Origin: Emticicia sp965283955 | GTDB lineage: Bacteria; Bacteroidota; Bacteroidia; Cytophagales; Spirosomataceae | Direction: 5' to 3' | Assembly (NCBI GenBank): GCA_965283955.1 | Contig: CBDIQW010000001.1 | Coordinates: 3,038,001-3,102,000, forward strand | Length of the DNA: 64,000 bases | Shown here: piece after piece, positions 50,923 through 59,766 of the stretch | How positions within the stretch are numbered: position 1 is the first letter of the stretch | Layout of the letters: each line of letters begins with the position of its first letter | Notes under the pieces: model-generated | The model's database searches: none | Told to the model about the DNA's origin: nothing | What the model saw: only the letters and a program-made list of their open reading frames with translations | Position numbers and translations under genes: made by a program

Positions 50923-51075
50923 AGCCCCCTAACCCCCGATGGGGGAATTCATTTCTACTATATTTTCTAAATTACATTTCTATTATCATGAAACAGCTAT
51001 TTTTAAAATTTTCACTCACAATCATCATTTTATTCCTCCAGTGGGACGGTGCGACGTTTCGCTTAGGGGGCTTTG
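50923..51075. repeat. GC-rich units flanking and entering the TolC-like gene
   Basis: Left unit AGCCCCCTAACCCCCGATGG with GGGAATTC (50923-50950) starts 5 bases after the ABC stop. The right unit CTCCAGTGGGACGGTGCGAC with GTTTCGCTTAGGGGGCTT (about 51036-51073) lies inside the TolC-like gene and encodes WDGATFRLGGF in frame. The right unit is related to the start-codon-abutting units at 2497-2545 and 18354-18391. Confidence 0.7.
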
Positions 51076-52343
51076 TTTTCGGACAAGGACTTTCTTTAAA
51101 AGAATGTGTTGATATTGCTATCAAAAACAATTTGACTTACCGAGAAAGTCAGATAATGGGCGAAAGTGCCAATATCGAACTGGCAAGAGCAAAATCTCAG
51201 ATTTACCCACGAATTGGGTTCGGTACAGGTCAAGATGTTCGAGTTGGCCGAAGTATTGACCGTTTCACGAACGCATACATTGAACAAGTTTATACTACCA
51301 ATTACTTTGGTTTGCAGGCATCAATGCCAGTTTTTAATGGTTTTCAGATAAAAAATCAAATTCGTCAAAATGAGTTTCTGCGTGATGCTGGGGCTAAAAA
51401 CATCGAAGCCGTAAAAAACCGCACCATCATCGGAATCATTCAAGCGTATTTGCAAGTTTTGGCTTCGCAAGAATTACTGGAAGTAAGTAAACAACAAGTC
51501 GAAACCGCCAAATCGCAGGTTGAGCGAGTGAACAAACAAGTGGCGGCGGGCGTAGTTGGCCAAACAGAACTTTTTCAAGTGCAATCGCAGTTGGTCAATG
51601 ATGAGTTTTCGCTCGTTACTGCCCAAAATAATAACAAAGCTGCTCGTCTTGCCTTGTTTCAGCTAATAAACCAATCAAGCAATAATTCAACACGTTTTGA
51701 GGCATTGAAAGATGATGCACTTCAATACTCAATTGATAATCAGACGATTGACGGCATTTTTGAGCAAGCCGCCAATAATTTCCCTGAAATAAAAGCAGGT
51801 GAACTCCGCCTAAAAAGTTTTGATAGTCAGCTTAAAGCTACTCAAGCTTTTAATTTGCCACAGGTAAGTCTATCTGGTAATTATGGTACGTTTTATTCTT
51901 CGTCGAATAAATCGGAAAACTATTTTACACAAATCAACGGTACTCGTAGTGGGTCGTTGAGTTTAGATATTAGCATTCCAATTTTGGGTCGTTTGCAAAA
52001 TGCTCCGAGAGTTTCGGCCGTAAAAATTCAACAACAACTTAGTCAAAACCAGTTGAATGTGGCCAAACTCCAACTTCGCCAAGCCATTGAGCAGGGGTAT
52101 CAATTACTCACTGCCGCCTCTGACCGCTACAAAGTAGCCAACAATCAAGTAAGTATTTTAGACCAAAACATCAAAGCCGTAGAAAGCAGAATCAATGCAG
52201 GAACGGTCAATTATATAGAATATATGCTTGCCAAAACCAATTTCGACCGAGCAAAATCTAACCTCGTACAAGCCAAATACGAATTTTTATTACAGAAAAA
52301 AATCTTAGATTTCTACAAAAACGGTGAATGGAAGATTGAGTAG
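50988..52343 (+). CDS. TolC-family outer-membrane efflux protein
   Basis: Outer-membrane channel of 451 residues. Two OEP repeats are present: LSLKECVDIAIKNNLTYRES starts the first, and long helices follow (SKQQVETAKSQVERVNKQVAAG with GVVGQTELFQVQSQLV, and NQVSILDQNIKAVESRINAGTVNYIEYMLAK in the second). The signal-peptide region MKQLFLKFSLTIIILFLQ is extended by WDGATFRLGGFVFGQG, encoded by a GC-rich repeat, before the mature start. It follows the ABC ATPase by 70 bases; periplasmic adaptor and permease are missing from the locus. Confidence 0.9.
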   Translation: MKQLFLKFSLTIIILFLQWDGATFRLGGFVFGQGLSLKECVDIAIKNNLTYRESQIMGESANIELARAKSQIYPRIGFGTGQDVRVGRSIDRFTNAYIEQVYTTNYFGLQASMPVFNGFQIKNQIRQNEFLRDAGAKNIEAVKNRTIIGIIQAYLQVLASQELLEVSKQQVETAKSQVERVNKQVAAGVVGQTELFQVQSQLVNDEFSLVTAQNNNKAARLALFQLINQSSNNSTRFEALKDDALQYSIDNQTIDGIFEQAANNFPEIKAGELRLKSFDSQLKATQAFNLPQVSLSGNYGTFYSSSNKSENYFTQINGTRSGSLSLDISIPILGRLQNAPRVSAVKIQQQLSQNQLNVAKLQLRQAIEQGYQLLTAASDRYKVANNQVSILDQNIKAVESRINAGTVNYIEYMLAKTNFDRAKSNLVQAKYEFLLQKKILDFYKNGEWKIE

Positions 52344-52349
52344 ATTTTG

Positions 52350-52414
52350 TAGTACACAGTCGACAATCCACAGAAGTTTAAAAATAATATTCTGTGGACT
52401 GCCGACCATCGACC
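52350..52414. repeat. GTC-phrase repeat with inverted partner after TolC gene
   Basis: AGTACACAGTCGACAATCCA with CAGAA is followed after 20 AT-rich bases by TTCTGTGGACTGCCGACCAT with CGACCG. The CCACAGAA/TTCTGTGG pair gives a hairpin that may terminate the gene. Confidence 0.55.
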
Positions 52415-52463
52415 GCGCATACTCTCCCCAACATTACCTAAAAATTAAATTTTTCGCATAAAA

Positions 52464-52494
52464 TTGTCGTTTTCAAATATTTGCCGTAACTTTG
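52464..52494 (+). promoter_or_regulatory. Promoter of guaB
   Basis: TTG at 52464-52466, 20 bases, TAACTTTG at 52487-52494, 31 bases before the ATG. Confidence 0.7.
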
Positions 52495-52525
52495 CTTGGC
52501 AAATAAGAAAACGAAATTATTTGCT

Positions 52526-53992
52526 ATGTTAGATTCTTCAAAGTTGCTTTACGAAGCACTCACCTATGACGACGTTCTGCTCGTCCCAGCATACTCCGAG
52601 GTACTTCCACGTGATACGCACACGCATACATTTTGAAAGGAAAATATTCAATTAAACATTCCTCTTATTTCGGCGGCAATGGATACCGTTACCGAATACG
52701 AAATGGCGGTGGCAATGGCACAAGAGGGCGGAATTGGTTTTATTCACAAAAACATGTCTATTCAGCAGCAAGCCGAGCAGGTTCGTAAAGTGAAGCGTTC
52801 GGAGAGTGGCATGATTATCGACCCAATTACACTTCCCGAAACAGCAACTGTTGGCGATGCCCTTCGCATCATGAAAGAATTCCGCATCGGTGGTATTCCA
52901 ATCGTTGATGAAAACCAAAAGCTTAAAGGAATCATTACTAACCGTGATTTACGTTTTCAGCAAGATGCTTCAAAATCAATCACTGACATCATGACCAAAG
53001 AAAACCTAATCGTTGGGCATGAAGGAGCAGGATTGGCCGAAGCCGAAGAAATCTTACGTAATTATAAAATCGAGAAACTTCCGATTGTTGATAAAGACAA
53101 TAAAATCATCGGTTTGATTACTTACCGAGACATTTTGAAGAAAAAAGACCGCCCAAATGCAGCAAAAGATAATTTAGGTCGTCTGCTCGCAGGTGCGGCC
53201 GTAGGCGTAACTCCCGATATTGAGGCACGTGTAGAAGCCCTTATCAAAGCAGGGGTTGACGTGGTAAGTATCGACACCGCTCACGGACACTCGAAAGGTG
53301 TAATTGATACCCTCAAACGTATCAAAGCAGCTTTTCCGAAAATTGATGTTATCGTAGGAAATATTGCAACCGAAGAAGCCGCCGAAGCTCTTGCCAAAGC
53401 AGGTGCCGATGCCATTAAAGTGGGAGTAGGGCCAGGAAGTATCTGTACGACTCGTATCATTGCGGGTATCGGAATGCCACAACTTTCAGCCGTTGCTGAT
53501 TCAGCAAAAGCTGCCGCAAAATACGGTGTTCCAGTAATTGCCGATGGTGGAATTCGTTTCTCTGGCGATATTGTAAAAGCCATTGCTGGTGGTGCAAGTA
53601 CCGTGATGATGGGTTCACTTTTGGCAGGAACAGAAGAAGCCCCTGGCGAAATGGTCATTTATGAAGGGCGTAAGTTTAAAACCTATCGTGGAATGGGTTC
53701 GGTAGAAGCAATGGAAGATGGCTCGAAAGACCGTTATTTCCAAGATGCCGAAGATGATATCAAGAAACTCGTTCCCGAAGGAATCGTGGGTCGTGTGCCA
53801 TTCAAAGGTCGTGCTGCCGAAATCATCTATCAAATGGTAGGTGGCTTAAAAGCAGGTATGGGATACTGTGGTGCTGGCGATATTGCCACTTTACAAAAAG
53901 CTAAATTTGTAAAAATCACGGCATCGGGTATCAAAGAAAGCCACCCGCACGATATTCAGATTACAAGAGAAGCTCCGAACTATTCGAGATAA
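52526..53992 (+). CDS. guaB: IMP dehydrogenase with in-frame TGA at codon 37
   Basis: Rate-limiting NAD+-dependent enzyme of guanine-nucleotide synthesis. The true start is ATG 52526, giving MLDSSKLLYEALTYDDVLLV. The frame then meets TGA at 52634-52636 and continues without a shift as KENIQLNIPLISAAMDTVTE. Two CBS domains follow (about residues 95-210). The catalytic loop GVGPGSICTTRIIAG holds Cys307, and the flap is KTYRGMGSVEAM. Full length is 488 codons. TTT-TCA-AAG would give FSKENIQL, so a C-to-G error at 52635 is plausible. Restart at Met 52679 would lose the first barrel strand. Confidence 0.93.
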
Positions 53993-54185
53993 TAGTTTTT
54001 CTTTTATACGAAAAGCAAACTGAACGCAGATTTTTATGGTTCTTATGATAGATATATGATTTAACGAAAGCAAATCATAATCCATCCAAGCAATCATATA
54101 ATATCTGCGTTCTATTTTGCAGTAAATAGTGTAAATTTTTATACATTCACACATTCGCTCATTTAATCATTCACTCATTAAAAGT

Positions 54186-55178
54186 ATGATTCGAGTTCTA
54201 ATTACAGGTGCAAATGGCTTAGTTGGCAGTGCTACGGCTCGTAAATTTACCGAGGCTGGTTATGAAGTTTCGGCCTTGTGCCGTGCTGGCAGCGATTTGT
54301 CTTTACTAAAAGATATTATCTCTAAAACCAACATCATCGAAGGTGATATTTTGGATATACATTCGCTTGAAAATGCACTCGAAAATCAAGATTTTGTAGT
54401 TCATACGGCCGCATTGGTATCGTTTGCCCCCAAAGACCGCAACCAAATGTTTAAGGTAAACGTAGAAGGAACGGCCAATTTGGTGAATATTTGTTTGGAG
54501 AAAAAAGTAAAAAAACTTTGTCACGTAAGTTCGATTGCGGCATTGGGTCGCCCAACGTCAGCATCAGAAAATATTAACGGTGGAATCATCGACGAAAACC
54601 AGAAATGGGAAGATTCTCCACTTAACTCAAATTATGCAAAATCGAAGTATGAAGGCGAGCTGGAAGTGTGGCGTGGCGAAGCCGAAGGACTCAATGTGGT
54701 GGTAGTAAATCCATCAATTATTTTGGGCGAAGGAGATTGGCACAAAAGTAGTACGCAACTCTTTAAGTACGTTTATGACCAGCACAAATATTATACCAAT
54801 GGCAACATCAATTATGTTGATGTAAACGACCTCGTAACGGCCATTTTCAAACTTACTACTTCCGAAATTAAAGGTGAACGCTTTATCTTAAATGGTGGAA
54901 CTACCACATATAAGGTCTTTTTCGAGAAAATAGCGGCCGTTTTCGGCAAAAAAGCCCCTTCTAAGACTTTATCACCCTTCGCCATCGAAATCCTGTGGCG
55001 ACTCGAAGCTCTAAGGGCATTCTTCACAAAAAAAGCTCCATTAATTACAAAAGAAACCGCTCATAACTCTCGCACGAAATTTGTTTATAAAAACCAAAAG
55101 ATTCAGAAAGCAATTAATTTTCAGTTTACTGATTTAGACGAGACGATTCGTAGAGTTGGGAATTTTCTTTTAAAATAG
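54186..55178 (+). CDS. NAD-dependent epimerase/dehydratase-family (extended SDR) protein
   Basis: Extended short-chain dehydrogenase of 330 residues. The cofactor motif is ITGANGLVGSATARKF, the active-site segment is HVSSIAALGRP and Tyr-x-x-x-Lys is in NYAKSKYEGELE. VVVNPSIILGEGDW is typical of dihydroflavonol-4-reductase-like and sterol-dehydrogenase-like members. Substrate unknown. It stands alone, 190 bases after guaB. Confidence 0.9.
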   Translation: MIRVLITGANGLVGSATARKFTEAGYEVSALCRAGSDLSLLKDIISKTNIIEGDILDIHSLENALENQDFVVHTAALVSFAPKDRNQMFKVNVEGTANLVNICLEKKVKKLCHVSSIAALGRPTSASENINGGIIDENQKWEDSPLNSNYAKSKYEGELEVWRGEAEGLNVVVVNPSIILGEGDWHKSSTQLFKYVYDQHKYYTNGNINYVDVNDLVTAIFKLTTSEIKGERFILNGGTTTYKVFFEKIAAVFGKKAPSKTLSPFAIEILWRLEALRAFFTKKAPLITKETAHNSRTKFVYKNQKIQKAINFQFTDLDETIRRVGNFLLK

Positions 55179-55520
55179 TTATCGGTAGCTTTGTTACTGG
55201 GGAACTGGTTATTGGGAAACTGGAAACTGGTTATTCGTTCATTGTTTTTAATACCCCACAACAAGTTTTCCAATCAACCAATAACAAATCACCAACGAAG
55301 GAACTTTTATTTCTGTAAAGCTATTGACATTTAATAAATAATTTTTACATTTATTGATAGTTTTATTGACACTGCTATTCTTGATTATTATTTAATTGAT
55401 TATCAATAGATAACACTAAAGAAGCAGGAAAGATAGGGCTACTTTAATACCCAAAAAATCAATTTTAAGCACGATGTGCAGTCCTTGGTTGGACTGTTTA
55501 ACCTTTGAGTGGAATTCTAC
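55179..55520. other. Intergenic region with GGAACTGGTTATTGGG phrases
   Basis: TTACTGGGGAACTGGTTATT, GGGAAACTGGAAACTGGTTA and, inverted, GTTTTCCAATCAACCAATAA make another phrase-repeat inverted pair (about 55193-55293). Then comes AT-rich DNA with ATTGACATTTAATAAATAAT and ATTTATTGATAGTTTTATTGAC. No ORF of note. Confidence 0.5.
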
Positions 55521-56933
55521 ATGCAACACGAATTTAGTGACAGATTCGATGGTTTCGATGACGCTGATGTGAAAGCTTCAGCCGAACGCTTTGAGGAAAT
55601 GCTCAAAAGTAAAGAAACGGTTTTCTTCGACGAAGAAACATACGAACAATTATCCGAATACTATTTGCTCAAAAGCAAGTGGGATATGGCCATGAAAGCC
55701 TGTCGAATTGGCCTTCAGCAATACCCCTATTCGCTCGAATTACTCCTCGATAAAGTACAACTTCACGCCAATTACGAGCAGTTCGACGAAGCAATGGAGG
55801 TCTTGGATACTGCTGCTACTTATAATCCAGCCGATAACGAAATAACCTACATGAGAGGGGTAATTTGCAATCTCATGGGCAATTACGAAGAAGCCGTTGA
55901 GCATCTGCGTGAGGCATTATTATTATCTGACGAGAAAGAAACAGTCTATTTTCAGCTGGCTCAAACTTACCAAAATTGGCAGAAGTTTGAAGAAGCAGCT
56001 CATTTTTACAAAAAAGCAATCCGTAATAAATTTCAAGAAGAAATTGCTTTTTATGAGTTAGTTTTTTGTTTAGAACAAGCCGATAAATTAGAAGAAAACC
56101 TCAGTTATTTTCAAGAATTAGTCGATAATGACCCTTACTCGCATTTTGCGTGGTTTGCGTTGGGTATGACTCATAGCCGCCTTGGCAAGCATAAAGATGC
56201 GGCTTTTGCTTATGATTATGCCGTTACGGTCAAAGAAACTTTTGCTTCGGGATGGTTCAATTTGGCTCACGCCTACATGAACCTTAGTAACTTTTTGGAT
56301 GCTAAAGAATGCTATGCCAATGTATTGAAACACGAAGCTCCAACGGCAGAAGTTTATACGCATTTGGGGGCTGCCTGCGAAAAACTGGAACAATACGACG
56401 AAGCCTATAAAAACTACCGAGAAGCCACCGTTTTAGATGAAACATGGGACGATGCTTGGTTTGGAATGGGTTCGGCTCTCTACGAGCAAGAACGTTGGTT
56501 TGAGAGTATTCATTTCACACAAAAGGCCATCAAACTAAATGAAGCAAACGCTGATTATTGGTTGCTTTTGGGTGATACTGAATCAAAACTGGGCAATTTT
56601 TTATCGAGTAATGAGGCATATACGCAAGCCGTGGCACTCGACCCGAATAACCCTGATATTTGGTTGAATTGGTCGTTGCTTTTCTTTGAGCAAAGCCAAT
56701 ATGGCAAAGCCTTCGAGATTGTGTATGACGGAATCAGCGAAATGCCTGACGATGCCGATTTATTTTATCGTGCAGCGGCTTATTTGATTTTTGATGGAAG
56801 TTATAACGAAGCCTACAAATACCTCGAAACAGGTTTGATTTTAGACTACGATGCCCACACCCAAATCTATGATTTCTTCCCGAATCTTGATACGCAAAAG
56901 GCATTGTTCAGAATTATTGAGCAGTATAAATAG
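55521..56933 (+). CDS. Tetratricopeptide-repeat protein
   Basis: Cytoplasmic protein of about 470 residues made of some ten TPR-like helical pairs, for example EQFDEAMEVLDTAATYNPAD, GNYEEAVEHLREALLLSDEK, WQKFEEAAHFYKKAIRNK, KHKDAAFAYDYAVTVKETF and EQYDEAYKNYREATVLDETW. The ATG at 55521 (MQHEFSDRF) is preferred to the GTG at 55509. A conserved Bacteroidota TPR family with no assigned role; such proteins act as docking scaffolds. A perfect 20-bp terminator follows. Confidence 0.9.
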   Translation: MQHEFSDRFDGFDDADVKASAERFEEMLKSKETVFFDEETYEQLSEYYLLKSKWDMAMKACRIGLQQYPYSLELLLDKVQLHANYEQFDEAMEVLDTAATYNPADNEITYMRGVICNLMGNYEEAVEHLREALLLSDEKETVYFQLAQTYQNWQKFEEAAHFYKKAIRNKFQEEIAFYELVFCLEQADKLEENLSYFQELVDNDPYSHFAWFALGMTHSRLGKHKDAAFAYDYAVTVKETFASGWFNLAHAYMNLSNFLDAKECYANVLKHEAPTAEVYTHLGAACEKLEQYDEAYKNYREATVLDETWDDAWFGMGSALYEQERWFESIHFTQKAIKLNEANADYWLLLGDTESKLGNFLSSNEAYTQAVALDPNNPDIWLNWSLLFFEQSQYGKAFEIVYDGISEMPDDADLFYRAAAYLIFDGSYNEAYKYLETGLILDYDAHTQIYDFFPNLDTQKALFRIIEQYK

Positions 56934-56946
56934 AGAATTTAGCTAT

Positions 56947-56989
56947 AACAAAGTGAGGCTCGAAAATGATTTTCGAGCCTCACTTTGTT
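56947..56989 (+). terminator. 20-bp perfect hairpin terminator after TPR gene
   Basis: AACAAAGTGAGGCTCGAAAA, loop TGA, TTTTCGAGCCTCACTTTGTT. It lies 13 bases after the stop codon. A related hairpin at 58216-58250 shares GAGGC-x-x-GAAAATGATTT. Confidence 0.85.
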
Positions 56990-57121
56990 TAGGGGCATCT
57001 TAAAAGTATTTACTCTTAATTTTTCAAACCTTGGAATGTCATTTGACCGTTTAGTAAATTTTACATTTCTCTCATAGTTATTTTATTTCATTGGTTTAAA
57101 TTGCACAAACTTCTATATAAT

Positions 57122-58103
57122 ATGTTATGGAAAAATGTAATTTCAAGAGTACTTTTGTTTTTTTGCACTCTCATTCTTAATCTCATTTTCTGAGGTTTAT
57201 GCTCAACGTGTTTACCGAAACGGTAATTTACAAACAGGTACGGTTTCAAAAAGCGGTGTGGTTGTGCCAACAGGCTTTAAATGGTCTGAGCTTCAAAATG
57301 ATAATACAACTGAAGCTAATAGCAGTGGAGGAATCACTGCAACAAAAGGAACCTTTAGCTTAGCCGATGATTTTGTAGTGCCTGTTGGCCAAACGTGGAA
57401 TATCTCACGGTTTTCGTTTTTTGCTTATCAAACAGGAACAACTGGAAATCCTTTTGATGAATTATTTATTAAAGTGTATAACGGACCACCTAATGCGGGT
57501 GGAACCTTAATCTTTGGTGATTTTGTTACGAACCGAGTTTCAGGGGTTTTTGACTCTAAAATATATAGAATTTTTAATAGTTCAGTTCCAAGCCCTGGAA
57601 CAGCACCAGGTACAACAAGATTGATTTGGAAATTAGCGGCTGATGTTTCTTTAAACCTTTCAGCTGGCACTTATTGGGTAGAGTGGACTATCAAAGCCAT
57701 TAATAATGGTGCAATATTTTGCCCTTCAAGTACCGCAATTGGGCAAAGATTACCTTGGAGTCCGCCAGTTGCCAATGCTATTCAACAAACTATTTCAACA
57801 TCTACGTGGGCAACAATAGCTGATGCAGGAAACCCCGCAACTGCACCTGATGTAAACGTTGAATTTCCTTTTGAAGTAGAATATACAACAACGTGTCCGA
57901 ATACCGTAAATGTAAATAACTCTATCAACTTCAATGATATAAAAGCTCAAACGACTATTACAACGGCCTTTAATATTTCAAATACAATACCTATATCGGC
58001 GAATGTGGTATTTCAAGCTGGTAATAGTATCACTTTGAATCCAGGGTTTAAAACGATTAATAATAGCACTTTTACTGCAAAAATCTTAGGAAGTTGTTTG
58101 TAA
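57122..58103 (+). CDS. Secreted beta-rich protein with C-terminal coathanger-type domain, frameshifted
   Basis: Beginning at ATG 57122 the sequence reads MLWKNVISRVLLFF, then breaks at a run of seven T (57158-57164) and resumes ALSFLISFSEVYAQ, completing a signal peptide; joined length is about 326 residues. The mature N-terminus is RVYRNGNLQTGTVSKSG. The C-terminus VFQAGNSITLNPGFKTINNS with TFTAKILGSC matches the short beta domain called '3-coathanger stack' that ends many Bacteroidota surface proteins. Cell-surface or secreted role likely; function unknown. Confidence 0.78.
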
Positions 58104-58215
58104 AGACTACCCCTTTCTCTTCTTTCAATTTTAATGCCTTTCTTAGAAAGGGCTTTCATACCAAAAATCAAATTAGTAAATCTATTGCAAATAGAATGAG
58201 AATTTAGATAAAATA

Positions 58216-58250
58216 AAACGAGGCATGAAAATGATTTCCAAGCCTCGTTT
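58216..58250. terminator. Hairpin between convergent genes
   Basis: AAACGAGGC, 17 bases, GCCTCGTTT; the inside ATGAAAATGATTTCCA also partly pairs. It resembles the terminator at 56947-56989 in sequence, and can serve both the secreted-protein gene and the DoxX gene. Confidence 0.75.
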
Positions 58251-58265
58251 GTTTATATAATGTAA

Positions 58266-58682
58266 CTACCCAATAATACGTTTATCTTTAGCTACAAATT
58301 TGGCAAAAGCCAATAATGCCCCAGTTACCATTATATTTCTGAAAAAGTTTACCATTTCAAGTTCTTTCTCTCTTGCTATATCAGCCGTCATATTTCCAAC
58401 GACTAATTCTTGTCCCATTGCTCTTGGTAAATGTACTAAAACTGCCATTAAGACTACATAAACCGCCATTAATGAATAGGCTAATTTATCGTATTTCCCA
58501 ATTACTGCACTTATGATAAATAATAAGATGCAAACTAAGGTAAAGTAATTCCAAAAGTACGGAAACGGAATATAATTAGGCACAAACGAAGCTCCGACTT
58601 CGGGCTTGCCCAAATGCAAACCAACGTAAAGCAAGAACGAAAGAGGGAATATATATCTACCCGAATTTAAGATTTTGTCCAT
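58266..58682 (-). CDS. DoxX-family membrane protein
   Basis: Four-helix membrane protein of 138 residues. Hydrophobic segments are about 8-26 (RYIFPLSFLLYVGLHLG), 42-62, 68-88 and 116-132 (FRNIMVTGALLAFAKFVA). The GxHLG opening and the closing FFRNIMVTGALLAFA are typical of DoxX/DUF4267-like proteins. It is the last gene of a three-gene minus-strand unit with a YCII-like protein and a Crp/Fnr regulator. Confidence 0.8.
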   Translation of the reverse strand: MDKILNSGRYIFPLSFLLYVGLHLGKPEVGASFVPNYIPFPYFWNYFTLVCILLFIISAVIGKYDKLAYSLMAVYVVLMAVLVHLPRAMGQELVVGNMTADIAREKELEMVNFFRNIMVTGALLAFAKFVAKDKRIIG

Positions 58683-58693
58683 TGTTTTGCTGT

Positions 58694-59047
58694 TTAGTTA
58701 GTTAGAAAAGGAATAAGTGGGCGGATTTCGACCGAGCTGTTGGGATATTTTAATACAGGGCAGGTTTTACTCCATTCTTGTACTTCTTCCAAACTATCAG
58801 ATTTGCAGACTAAAAATCCCACCACTAAAACACTGTTAGTTTCTTTATGTGGACCGTCGGAAATACCGTTATTACTTACAATAGACGCATCATAACGCAT
58901 TGGGGCGGTGTGTATTAATTTTCCTTGCATGGCAATATTCCCAATCCAAGATTGCCATTTAGGCATGTCTTCTGCCATATCTTGTGAAGTAGCTAAATAG
59001 CCGTTTTCGGCACTGGCGTTGCGAAATAACAATAGATACTCTGTCAT
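58694..59047 (-). CDS. YCII-related (DGPF-domain) protein
   Basis: Ferredoxin-like protein of about 117 residues. The opening MTEYLLLFRN with WQSWIGNIAMQGKLIHTAPM and SDGPHKETNSVLVVGFLVCK is the DGPF/YCII pattern. CPVLKYPNSSVEIRPL is the closing element. The start at 59047 is chosen because MTEYLLL is the usual opening. It lies between a Crp/Fnr gene (79 bases) and the DoxX gene (11 bases). Confidence 0.88.
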   Translation of the reverse strand: MTEYLLLFRNASAENGYLATSQDMAEDMPKWQSWIGNIAMQGKLIHTAPMRYDASIVSNNGISDGPHKETNSVLVVGFLVCKSDSLEEVQEWSKTCPVLKYPNSSVEIRPLIPFLTN

Positions 59048-59125
59048 GATTTTTAACTTTAACTGTGAATAATGGGACAAATTTCAGCAATTAAAATTTC
59101 GTGAATGATGACAAAAGTCTATGTT

Positions 59126-59695
59126 TTAGAGTTTGGCTTTGAGGCGGCTAAAAACATCTTTATTGATGCCAAGATAGGAAGCGATGAGTTTACTCGAAAG
59201 GCGTGTCATGAGCATCGGTCGGTATTCCATTAACCATTTAATTCTGTCCAATGCTGTCAATGATACGAATGTATTGATACGATAGACGGAGTTGGCATAA
59301 GATGCCTCAAGGATTTGTTTATAAACTTTATCAAACTGTGGAACTGTCTCCATCAGTTTTTGAAAAGTCGGTCTATCAATAGCGAAGAGTTCGCAGGGTT
59401 CTACGGTTCTTATATTTTCTAAGGCTGGCTTGCCAGTTCCAAAGCTTAAAAGCTCTGAACACCAATTATCTTCAATGATGATGTCACGGGTTGTTTCATT
59501 AAAATCTTTGTCGTAAACATAGACCTGTAAACAACCTTTGGCAACAAAATATACATATTTACAAATATCTCCTTGTTGTAAAAGATGCTGGTTTTGCTTG
59601 GTTTTGATATGCTTAAATGAGGAAAGAACCATATCTAAATTATCAAGGTCATTTCCAAGTCTATTGATGATATGTTGTTTTAAAACCTCTATCAT
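59126..59695 (-). CDS. Crp/Fnr-family transcriptional regulator
   Basis: Regulator of 189 residues. The cNMP-binding fold includes LLQQGDICKYVYFVAKGCLQ with VYVYDKDFNETTRDI. The C-terminal HTH reads LSSKLIASYLGINKDVFSRL. It probably drives the downstream YCII and DoxX genes. Different from the Crp/Fnr at 44976 in sequence. Confidence 0.9.
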   Translation of the reverse strand: MIEVLKQHIINRLGNDLDNLDMVLSSFKHIKTKQNQHLLQQGDICKYVYFVAKGCLQVYVYDKDFNETTRDIIIEDNWCSELLSFGTGKPALENIRTVEPCELFAIDRPTFQKLMETVPQFDKVYKQILEASYANSVYRINTFVSLTALDRIKWLMEYRPMLMTRLSSKLIASYLGINKDVFSRLKAKL

Positions 59696-59766
59696 TCTGG
59701 TAGAAAGCTGGTAATTAAAACTTTAAAATTTTTAATATCATCTTCACTTGCATCAATCATTAAGGC

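Noticed and set aside
52634..52636. TGA in guaB as selenocysteine or reassigned codon
   Set aside because: IMPDH has no Cys or Sec at this position and no stem-loop resembling a SECIS follows. Many other genes end in TGA normally, so the code is standard.
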